Positions 1 through 6,795 of a stretch of DNA of 52,502 bases are shown here, piece by piece. Numbering within the stretch: the stretch's first letter is position 1; the number at the start of each line of letters is the position of its first letter. Made by a program: the position numbers and the translations under genes. The stretch spans positions 1-52,502 of the forward strand of contig NZ_SMLW01000680.1 of NCBI RefSeq assembly GCF_009711405.1. Reading direction: 5' to 3'. The notes under the pieces were generated by a model that worked only from the letters and a program-made list of their open reading frames with translations, had not been told where the DNA came from and did no database searches. The stretch is from Fulvivirga kasyanovii (GTDB taxonomy: Bacteria; Bacteroidota; Bacteroidia; Cytophagales; Cyclobacteriaceae).

Positions 1-1069
1 TACGAGTTTCCAACTCGTCTTCATAGAAGCCGGAGGTCACTTTAGTGCCTACCGGATGGGCCTCATTCCATTGCTCTACCAGCGTTGCAGCATCCGTATG
101 TTGCTTAGGCTTTGATGTTTTTGTTATCGACCTACTCTTTGGAGCAGCCTTTTCATTTGCTTTTGTCCTTTTCTCTTCACTTGCTTTGGACTTAGCTTCT
201 GTTTTTCCGGAAGCGTTTTTATCGTAATCCTTTTTAATGTACCCGATCAACTTCGTCAGCACATCCCCTACGCCAAGCTCTTCAAATTCTGTTACGCCCT
301 GATCCAGCAGGTAGGTCATGCTTTCTGACCATCTTACGCTGTTCGACAACTGGTCTATCAGGTGCTGGGCTACATTTTTAAACTCATAGGGCTTGCCGGT
401 TACGTTGGCAATCACGGGTATTTTTGGCTTAGAAAATTTAGTCTTCTTTACCTGCTTTCCAAATTCTGCAGCAGGTTCTTTCATGTAGCGCGAATGAAAT
501 GCCCCGCTGGTGTTCAAAGGAATGAACATGGTATTGGCATTTTCAAAGTATGACTGGGCTTTGTTGATATCTTCTCGCAAGCCTGAAACTACGATCTGGC
601 TGGGTGCATTCAGGTTTGCAATGTCTATGGTAGTCAGCTTAGCGTCCTTCAGGATTTCCCTGATCTGTGCTTCCGAGGAATTTAAAACTGCAGCCATTCC
701 TCCATTTTTGGCCTGGCTCATCAGTTCGCCCCGCTTTTTCACCAGCTTAAGACCGTTTTCAAAGCTAAATACTCCGGCAGCTTCCAGGGCATTGTACTCT
801 CCCAAGCTATGGCCTGCCAAAAAATCCGGCTTCTTTTCACCGTCTTTCAGCTTTTTCTGGTACGAAAGGGCATTGACCACGTACAGCGCAGGCTGGGTAA
901 ATTGGGTTTCGTTCAGTTGTTTATCAGGATCATTCAGGCAAAGCTCTTTGATGGAGTATCCCAGTATCTTATCTGCTTTTTTAGTCAGCTCTGGAAACTC
1001 ATCAAAAAGGTCGCCTCCCATGCCTTTTCTTTGTGAGCCTTGTCCGGGAAATACGTATGTTTTCTTCAT
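1..1069 (-). CDS. Trans-acting malonyl-CoA:ACP acyltransferase (AT1), cut by the left edge
   Basis: Reading the minus strand from the ATG at 1069 gives an open frame of about 356 codons that runs off the window. The N-terminal GQGSQ motif (residues 9-13), GHSLG with nucleophile Ser88 (86-90) and a GAFHS motif holding the catalytic His mark a functional malonyl-type AT. The sequence resembles the AT half of PksE/BaeE. After the AT domain comes a Lys/Ala/Ser-rich linker, then a segment with GTKV and YEDELETR, which in that family leads into a PfaD-like flavin enoylreductase domain. The ER half would lie beyond the edge, so the AT-ER fusion is an inference. Role: charges the AT-less modules of PKS A-C with malonyl units. 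It starts 85 bp after the AT2 gene and is probably co-transcribed with it. Confidence 0.9.
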   Translation of the reverse strand, partial: MKKTYVFPGQGSQRKGMGGDLFDEFPELTKKADKILGYSIKELCLNDPDKQLNETQFTQPALYVVNALSYQKKLKDGEKKPDFLAGHSLGEYNALEAAGVFSFENGLKLVKKRGELMSQAKNGGMAAVLNSSEAQIREILKDAKLTTIDIANLNAPSQIVVSGLREDINKAQSYFENANTMFIPLNTSGAFHSRYMKEPAAEFGKQVKKTKFSKPKIPVIANVTGKPYEFKNVAQHLIDQLSNSVRWSESMTYLLDQGVTEFEELGVGDVLTKLIGYIKKDYDKNASGKTEAKSKASEEKRTKANEKAAPKSRSITKTSKPKQHTDAATLVEQWNEAHPVGTKVTSGFYEDELETR

Positions 1070-1154
1070 GGTTATTTTAGGTTTTTAGATTCTCGTAATT
1101 ATTTATTTTCCAAACACTTTCCTGCCAGGTATACAGGAAGAGTAATATCATATA

Positions 1155-2117
1155 TCAGTATGTATGACTAAGCAGGTTGGCTTTCAACCTGTCGATATTG
1201 AGCAGGTCTCTGCCAAACTGGTTGAGCACCTGCAAAGAGACGGAACCTGAATCTGGCGGAAGAATGTATTTTACAAAGGTAGCCAGGGTACCGCTCGGCC
1301 CCACATCTATGAAAATATAATCGCCTGTATCCAAGACCCTTCTTACCGTCTGATGAAAATTGACCGGGTGCCGGATAGCCTTCCACAGGTAGTCCCCATC
1401 CGGTTGCTGTACTATTCCTTCGTTTAAGGAAGAAATCATAGGCACTTTGGGTGCCGAGATGCTTACATGATGAACAAGCTGTTTGCACTCTTCTTCTATC
1501 GGGTCTATAAGCTCGGTGTGGAAGCCGTATTTAACCGGCAGGATTTGAGACATTATACTTTTCTTGTTCAATTCTCCGTGCAGTTGCTGTATTGTAAGGG
1601 GCAAGCCGCTGACTACAAAATTTTCGGTGAAATTCTCCGCGGTCAGCCAGCAGTCGTGGAAAAGTTCAGAGTAGTCTGTCATCAATGATTTCTGCCCCAT
1701 GACAGCCAGCATGGCTGCGGGCTGGGTCTTTTCATCAGTCAACCTGGCAATATCTACGGCCAGCCTGATTCCGTCTTCCAGTGAAACTGCCTCTGACGCT
1801 ACGGCTGCTACCAGCTCGCCAACGCTGTAGCCCATAAGGAAATCTGGCTGAATATTCATTTCATTGAGTACTTTGGTCAGGCTGTACTGGATGCATAGCA
1901 AGGCTGGCTTGGTATGCAGTACGTTGTCAAAGGGCTCGCCCTTGCCTTTACCTCTGTATAGGATGTCGGTCAGTGAGGTTTTAATGATGGGTTGAACGAT
2001 TTCGTTGCACTGATCCATCCACTGCCTGAACTTGGAGTGGTTCTCATAGAGTTCCTTGCCCATCTGGTAGTATTGGGACCCTTGCCCGGAATACATGAAT
2101 ATGATCTGTTTCTTCAT
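1155..2117 (-). CDS. Second trans AT-like protein, acyl-hydrolase/AT of the PksD/PedC type
   Basis: The 320-residue protein has the FabD fold signature: SGQGSQ (10-15), a nucleophile elbow GYSVGE (96-101, Ser98) and the GFHT His200. Two points separate it from AT1. The usual GHSxG is GYSVG, and the N-terminal MYSGQGSQYYQMG pattern is typical of the PksD/BaeD/PedC clade. Members of that clade have been shown to hydrolyse acyl groups from stalled ACPs, a proofreading role, rather than load extender units. The Arg that binds the malonyl carboxylate in loading ATs is not obvious. I favour an acyl hydrolase, but a loader of another acyl unit is possible. It lies directly upstream of AT1 on the same strand. 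Confidence 0.85.
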   Translation of the reverse strand: MKKQIIFMYSGQGSQYYQMGKELYENHSKFRQWMDQCNEIVQPIIKTSLTDILYRGKGKGEPFDNVLHTKPALLCIQYSLTKVLNEMNIQPDFLMGYSVGELVAAVASEAVSLEDGIRLAVDIARLTDEKTQPAAMLAVMGQKSLMTDYSELFHDCWLTAENFTENFVVSGLPLTIQQLHGELNKKSIMSQILPVKYGFHTELIDPIEEECKQLVHHVSISAPKVPMISSLNEGIVQQPDGDYLWKAIRHPVNFHQTVRRVLDTGDYIFIDVGPSGTLATFVKYILPPDSGSVSLQVLNQFGRDLLNIDRLKANLLSHTY

Positions 2118-2168
2118 TGAATGCTGGTTTTTGAAATTGCTGCTTTTATGGCTTTTCTGCTTTAAAAA

Positions 2169-2205
2169 CGCAGAGCCCTCTGCGAGAGACTTTGCTCGGA
2201 AGTAA
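2169..2205 (+). repeat. Palindromic intergenic repeat, family 1, copy 1
   Basis: GCAGAGCC and GACTTTGC flank the constant centre CTCTGCGAGA, followed by CTCGGAAGTAA. The arms pair with one G-T wobble and one mismatch. Other copies lie at 2361-2397 and 52468-52502 in the same orientation. Confidence 0.75.
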
Positions 2206-2360
2206 TGACAAAGGAGAACACCCTCCGGCCTACGACCACCTCCCTCAAGGGAGGATTTGTGTATTTTTCAATATGGCAATTAATATTCTTAATTACCTCT
2301 TTCTTTGTATTAATTCTTTGTTGTATTTCCTGCATATTAGGGCTTTTGTGCCCTGGAAGA

Positions 2361-2397
2361 CGCAGAGTCCTCTGCGAGAGACTCTGCTTGGAAGTAA
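2361..2397 (+). repeat. Palindromic intergenic repeat, family 1, copy 2
   Basis: A perfect 8-bp stem, GCAGAGTC/GACTCTGC, encloses CTCTGCGAGA and is followed by TTGGAAGTAA. It lies 155 bp from copy 1 in the same gap and orientation. Confidence 0.8.
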
Positions 2398-2526
2398 AGA
2401 AGTAAGAGTAGCAGGAAGTAGTCTTAAATACGAGTAAACGATGTCGTTTACCTCCAAATTATATCACTTGCACTGCCCTAAACTGTCCCCATGAGGGGAC
2501 TACAGGGGTGTTTTGCACCGTACAAA

Positions 2527-3939
2527 TCAAAACTGGTACTGGATTTTGAGCACGGCTTGCTTTTGGTTGCGGTAAATGTATAGCCCGCTGTTTGGGTCAT
2601 CGGTAAAGGGCATTAACATGTCAAAATACAGTGTCGTACGGTCATTCCAGTTGTAGGAGGTTGACAGTATATTGAAAAAGTTAGTATAGGGACCATTATA
2701 CATGGAAACCAGGTTAATGGATAGATTACCTTTCATGAGTTCTTTACCCAGGGCTGCCAGCAGCATGTAGTTATTTCTGGGCTGTCCTTGTATGCTTTCG
2801 TTCCAGTCCATAATGTGATAGTTTACGGCTTCCAGGCTTAAGGTAACGCTGTTTTTCATATAATAATCTACTCCCAGCGAGGCATCGAGTGCATTCTTCT
2901 CCACAATTTGAAACGACGCATCGTTATAAGCTTTTTTGGATTTTATGGCGGTTTCTCCTTTGATAAGAAAATTGCTAATAGCCCTGTTGAAGGTAAACCC
3001 GGCCATATGGAAGCGGTGCTTGCCTCTGGTGATTAATTCGGGGTTGACCATCCGCAGGGCAAATTCATTGTTGATCAGGCTGGCGGCCATGATGCTGATA
3101 TCGCTCTTCCCAAAGGTCTTCTTCCATCGCAATCCAAACTCAAAATGGTTGTCATCGTCAGATTCTTGCTGGTATTTGACGGTTCCGTTAAAGGGTTCGT
3201 AGTAGTAGCCTGTCCCTTCTTTGGGATGTTCATTAAACTTCGGATCAGGGGTGAAAAATGCACTCCAGTCACCGGATTCCGAATAATGGTCTACTGTAAT
3301 GATGGGTTGTCCTATCCTCAGCTCATCGATGCTCAAACTTAATGGCTCCCGGTAATCGAGTCTGCTTACTTCGTTGGTGACAATGGCAAAGTCGGACTCT
3401 CCCCATACCAGGGTCTGGATACCGGCGCGTATGCTGGTTTTGCCAAAGCTGGCCTGCAAAAAGGCCTCCCGCGTTCTTCCTCCGAAGGAAAACTCGGTTT
3501 CTTCTGTATTGTCATTGAACCAGTAGGAGATCTGCCTGGCCCGATGGTCATTTTTCAGGAAGGTAAAAATCTTCGTGTCTACCTGTAGTGAAAAATGATC
3601 GAAAAAAGACCGTGAATATTCGAGTCTGTATGAAAGCCTGTTGTTCATTACCCTGTCTGGTTTGGTTACTTTGTAGGCCAGCTCGTATTTAAGCCCGATA
3701 CGCATCGGATCGAGGATGTATGAGTTTAAAAAGGATTCCTTTTCTTCTACGACCAACTCGTCGGGTGAACTACTAAAAACGGGTGCTTCACTTTCTGAGA
3801 AGTCCAGTTCGGGGGTATCAAAATCTTCCCATTCGGTTGTGTCACTTTCCACCGGTGTCTGGCTGCAGACAGTGGTAAAAGTGATCATTGAGATCATGAT
3901 AACAAGTAGTGTATTGACGGTATTGAGGCGACTCTTCAT
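2527..3939 (-). CDS. Outer-membrane beta-barrel protein, DUF1302-like
   Basis: The 470-residue protein starts with a Sec signal peptide (about 1-26, hydrophobic LLVIMISMITFTTV, probable signal peptidase I site near VCSQ). An acidic Glu/Asp/Ser-rich spacer (about 30-68) follows, then alternating hydrophobic/aromatic strands to a C-terminal Phe, the usual outer-membrane insertion signal. A segment with IRAGIQTLVWGESDF resembles DUF1302-type barrels, where a conserved R.G.Q..WGe motif recurs; that match is from memory and is moderate. I infer a porin or export channel for the product or a precursor. It sits in the same orientation between the beta-branching genes and the ATs, but a 460-bp gap upstream means it may have its own promoter. 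Confidence 0.7.
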   Translation of the reverse strand: MKSRLNTVNTLLVIMISMITFTTVCSQTPVESDTTEWEDFDTPELDFSESEAPVFSSSPDELVVEEKESFLNSYILDPMRIGLKYELAYKVTKPDRVMNNRLSYRLEYSRSFFDHFSLQVDTKIFTFLKNDHRARQISYWFNDNTEETEFSFGGRTREAFLQASFGKTSIRAGIQTLVWGESDFAIVTNEVSRLDYREPLSLSIDELRIGQPIITVDHYSESGDWSAFFTPDPKFNEHPKEGTGYYYEPFNGTVKYQQESDDDNHFEFGLRWKKTFGKSDISIMAASLINNEFALRMVNPELITRGKHRFHMAGFTFNRAISNFLIKGETAIKSKKAYNDASFQIVEKNALDASLGVDYYMKNSVTLSLEAVNYHIMDWNESIQGQPRNNYMLLAALGKELMKGNLSINLVSMYNGPYTNFFNILSTSYNWNDRTTLYFDMLMPFTDDPNSGLYIYRNQKQAVLKIQYQF

Positions 3940-4399
3940 GCTTTCCTCTAAATGATAGATTTAATTAAAATTTGCTTTTCCTTATCTATAGAATCTCATC
4001 TCCAAAACAGCTCTATGCATATTCATTAAAGACAGAACTAAACGGCGGCTTTACTAAACCTTCGGAAGTTTTGTAAAGCTTAGCTGCTCGGGAGCACTGG
4101 CGGTAGCAATATCTCCAGGCAGAGGTTATTACACCCTTTCAGGGCTTGTTATCCTTTGCTATCGTACAAAAGGCTGCACCTTTTGCTATGTGATTTTGCC
4201 CTTTCAGGACTCAGATGGGCACTGCTTTTTAAGCAGTCCCTACCCCTTGGAGCCTCTCTGATACTTGTGGGCGGCTGTCTGGGGACAGCCACCGGGTCAG
4301 GGAGAGCTACCGGAACCGGAGTCTTCCTTTAAAGGATTATCCCTCGAAAACTATAGATAATTTTCAAAGCCAACTATAGCCATACTTCCAAAGCGTTAT
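3940..4399. other. Non-coding gap with several hairpins
   Basis: No gene is supported. It contains an imperfect long hairpin at 4048-4079 (outer arms CTTTAC/GTAAAG), a family 2 palindromic element (4134-4209), a perfect 7-bp stem ACTGCTT/AAGCAGT (4221-4237) and a perfect 7-bp stem GGCTGTC/GACAGCC with a TGGG loop (4273-4290). The first 100 bp next to the OMP start is AT-rich and is the likeliest place for a leader, but no clear promoter motif was seen. Confidence 0.55.
4134..4209 (+). repeat. Palindromic intergenic repeat, family 2, copy 1
   Basis: A 7-bp stem CAAAAGG/CCTTTTG with loop CTGCA (4167-4185) is followed by GCTATGTGATTTTGCCCT and a short CCCT...AGG stem. A partial extra unit, CCCT TTC AGGG, precedes it. 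The layout of variable stem, then GCTA, then TTTxxCCCTnnnGGG is shared with 25703-25780 and 41598-41643. Confidence 0.65.
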
Positions 4400-5191
4400 T
4401 TACCCGGCTTCCCAGGGGAATTGTCCGGTTTTTACAAACCTTGCAATTTTATCCAGGTTGTTTTGGTCTGAGAACACTTCGATGTTGGCTGCGAGGGCTT
4501 CTGCTTTGGAGGCCTCGGGAAAATCGTTGAGCTTGTTCATGTAATTTTTATAGCGGGCTACTCCCTCTTTGGAGAGCAACCGCAACCTTAACAGGTGTTT
4601 TCTCAACAGGTTTTCACTTTTGTCTTCATAGGCATCTACCAAACCCCAGTCGCAGGCTTGTTTTGCTGATACAGGCTGGGTCATCAGGGTCATGTAATGT
4701 GCCTTTGAAAAACCTACCTTTCGGATCAAAAACGGTAATACGCAGGCAGGCATCAGGCCGAACAGTAACTCTGACAGGCTGAATACTGCCCTTTCTTCAC
4801 AGAGCACGATATCGCAGGCAGCCACAAAGCCAATACCTCCGGCATTAGCTTTCCCCCTGACATGGGCAATGGAAACGTAGGGACCGGAAGCCAGCTTCAT
4901 CCACAGGTTGTACATCGGTTCGGGATTTTGCTCCTGGTGACCGCTCCCATTGTCAAGGCTTTGCTGAATGCTCTTGAAGTCTGCCCCGAAACAAAATACT
5001 TCGGGGGAGCCTTCCACTACCACAATCTTGGCCTGTTCTTCACACTGATCAAGTACGTGACTAAACTCTTCCACGAGGCTGTCGTTAATGGCGTTGTTGG
5101 CCTCGGGACGGTCGATCTGAATAAAACAAATGTCGTCTTCAAACCGGACTTTAATGGTTTCGTAAGTTGCTACATTGCTTAAGATACCCAT
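4400..5191 (-). CDS. Enoyl-CoA hydratase-like dehydratase of the beta-branching cassette (ECH1, PksH/CurE type)
   Basis: The 263-residue crotonase-fold protein has the FGADF oxyanion-hole segment (68-72) and the AGGIGF helix start (117-122). Its neighbour is HMG synthase, and the two genes overlap by 13 bp (start 5191, HMGS ends 5179), so they are translationally coupled. In this family ECH1 removes water from the HMG-like intermediate on an ACP to give a 3-methylglutaconyl-type thioester. Decarboxylation by an ECH2 then follows, and no separate ECH2 gene occurs here; the PksI-like domains inside PKS A and B can supply it. The start codon is preceded by AAAGAGAG in the HMGS 3' end. Assignment as ECH1 rather than ECH2 rests on sequence resemblance and context. 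Confidence 0.87.
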   Translation of the reverse strand: MGILSNVATYETIKVRFEDDICFIQIDRPEANNAINDSLVEEFSHVLDQCEEQAKIVVVEGSPEVFCFGADFKSIQQSLDNGSGHQEQNPEPMYNLWMKLASGPYVSIAHVRGKANAGGIGFVAACDIVLCEERAVFSLSELLFGLMPACVLPFLIRKVGFSKAHYMTLMTQPVSAKQACDWGLVDAYEDKSENLLRKHLLRLRLLSKEGVARYKNYMNKLNDFPEASKAEALAANIEVFSDQNNLDKIARFVKTGQFPWEAG

Positions 5192-6438
5192 TCGTACTCT
5201 CTTTTAAATTCCTTGATCTCTTTCAAAAACAGCGTCTCTCTGCCCATGGCTTTCCTGGACTGAGGTATGAAGCTGGTATCGAGTGTTACATTGCGGGTTC
5301 CGAATTTCACTGCATTGCTGCCTACAAGCAGGTTTTCGTATTCGTCCATGGTTAGCTCATACCTTTTGTCGAACTGTTCTTTGATCTTATATTTTTTCAG
5401 GCTTTGCTGGCTTTCTTCACTTACCACACCACTGAAAAACTCGGAGCAGCAGCCGGAACCGTAGGAGAAGCACCCTACCCTTTGTGCCGCTGTAAAGTTG
5501 CCGTTCTCAATGGTGCTGGCCAGGGACATCATAGCGGTAGCGCCCATGATATTGCCTATCCGCTGGCAGTAGACCAATCCTGGTACTACGCGGGTCTCGA
5601 AATCGGCTTCAATGTCCTGAGTCTTTGCTTTCACTGTTTTCCGCATCAAATTGCGGTGTGCTCCCTTGACCATGCCTCCGAATGGCGTGTGAAAGGCCAG
5701 GTAGCTGAAAGTTTTGGCGTAATCTGCCTCGGGTACCCTTTTCTGATATTCGTAAAATGCATTCTCACAGCAGTCAAGGTAAGAAAGCAGTGACAGATCT
5801 GAGTCTCCCGCCTCTCCATCAGTGGTGGGCCTGCAAGTGTCCATAACCTGGTAGCCGTAATAGCCATTGGCTCCGATATCTACCTGGAACACATAGGGTG
5901 TTTCACTCACGATCATCGCTACAGCCCCGGCACCGCCACTAGGCTCGGCAAAAGACCACTCCATGGTAAGTGCATCTCCTCCTTCTTCGATCATGAAGCG
6001 GGATACGTCGGTGGCAATCACCAAGGCTTTTGCCCCGGGTGAGGTCTGCGAAAGAATGAAATTAACGGCCATTTGAAAGCCGGCCACTCCGGAGTAACAT
6101 GCATTCTTGAGCTCAAACAAGCGACAGTTGCGGTTCAGGCCCAATATTTCATGAAAATAGGTACTCATTGATTTGCCAAAGTCAAAGGACGACTCCGTGC
6201 ATGAGATAACCAGCTCAATGCGGTCTTTCTCTTCCGGACTGAGGGCATCAATAAGTGGCTTAGCGGCATTTACTCCGTAAGTAACCGGGTCTTCATATGG
6301 TAAGGCCACGGTCTTCTCCTTCATCAGGAGGTTCTTAAACCTGGAGGTATCCAGGTTCCTGTGTTCGGCAAGCTTCTCTACATCTAAAAAAGTAGTGCCT
6401 GCGAAAACATTCATAGCTTCAATTCCTGCTACACGCAT
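5179..6438 (-). CDS. Hydroxymethylglutaryl-ACP synthase for polyketide beta-branching (PksG/BaeG/CurD type)
   Basis: The 419-residue length is typical of the family. HMG-synthase residues are visible: the general-base Glu82 in CTESSFDFGKS, nucleophile Cys114 in LKNACYSG and His250 in LAFHTPFGG, followed by the late GSGCCSEFF glycine-rich segment. It condenses acetyl-donor ACP with the beta-keto thioester on the tandem ACPs of PKS A and B, starting conversion of a carbonyl into a methyl or exomethylene branch. It is the first gene of a coupled pair with ECH1. The donor ACP and the decarboxylating KS (PksF-like) that normally accompany it are not in the window, and must lie outside or be borrowed. 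Confidence 0.94.
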   Translation of the reverse strand: MRVAGIEAMNVFAGTTFLDVEKLAEHRNLDTSRFKNLLMKEKTVALPYEDPVTYGVNAAKPLIDALSPEEKDRIELVISCTESSFDFGKSMSTYFHEILGLNRNCRLFELKNACYSGVAGFQMAVNFILSQTSPGAKALVIATDVSRFMIEEGGDALTMEWSFAEPSGGAGAVAMIVSETPYVFQVDIGANGYYGYQVMDTCRPTTDGEAGDSDLSLLSYLDCCENAFYEYQKRVPEADYAKTFSYLAFHTPFGGMVKGAHRNLMRKTVKAKTQDIEADFETRVVPGLVYCQRIGNIMGATAMMSLASTIENGNFTAAQRVGCFSYGSGCCSEFFSGVVSEESQQSLKKYKIKEQFDKRYELTMDEYENLLVGSNAVKFGTRNVTLDTSFIPQSRKAMGRETLFLKEIKEFKREYEWVS

Positions 6439-6795
6439 ATATTTTTATTACAGTTAATGGTTGAAAAATTTTTACTGGGTGCTTGTTACTGGTTGCTGGG
6501 TGCTTGTTACTGGTTGCTGGTTGCTGGTTACTGGTTGACAATCCCTATAATCCCCTCAGGGGGATAGTAGTCTCGTAGAAATATTCAGAATCCAGATTCT
6601 TTTTATAACCGTTAACCGGTCACCGGTCACTGTTTACTATTTACTGTTTACCGGTCACTGTTTACCGATCAAACTGTCGTTTCTCCGGTCTTCCGTCTTC
6701 GGACTTCGGACTTCGGTCTTCCGACTTCAAACTTTTGCCAGTTCCCCGTTGACCTAACACCAAACACCGATTACTGGTCACCTGTCGCCAAAAAA
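6439..6795. repeat. Non-coding gap built of short degenerate direct repeats
   Basis: No gene. 6472-6540 repeats units of the kind GGTTGCTGG and GCTTGTTACT. 6609-6667 repeats ACCGGTCAC and CTGTTTAC. 6685-6728 repeats a 7-mer close to GGACTTC/GGTCTTC. The rest is plain spacer. The units are short and drifted, and no binding-site symmetry is evident, so slippage-derived sequence is the simplest reading. The gap separates the class V PLP gene from HMGS. Confidence 0.75.

Larger units (their letters stand above)
2118..2526. other. Hairpin-rich non-coding gap between OMP and AT genes
   Basis: No credible gene. It holds two copies of a palindromic repeat (2169-2205 and 2361-2397). It also has a 16-bp CCTCCC/GGGAGG hairpin (2239-2254), a perfect 7-bp stem GTAAACG/CGTTTAC with a 4-nt loop (2434-2451) and a 6-bp stem GTCCCC/GGGGAC with an ATGA loop (2485-2500), just past the OMP stop codon. 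None is followed by a T run, so they are not classical intrinsic terminators. No Bacteroidota-type promoter (TTG...TAnnTTTG) was found for the AT genes. Confidence 0.6.

Noticed and set aside
510-1088. Plus-strand open frame of 192 codons over the AT1 gene
   Set aside because: It is antisense to a clear acyltransferase with intact catalytic motifs, and its own product shows no family features.
2192-2437. Small gene of 81 codons in the OMP-AT2 gap
   Set aside because: It runs through both palindromic repeats and shows no ribosome site or recognisable product.
2485-2500. Intrinsic terminator after the OMP gene
   Set aside because: The stem is good but no T run follows on the minus strand, so termination is unsupported.
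6472-6728. Possible CRISPR-like or iteron array
   Set aside because: Units are only 7-10 bp, drifted and directly abutting, with no unique spacers and no cas or replication gene nearby.
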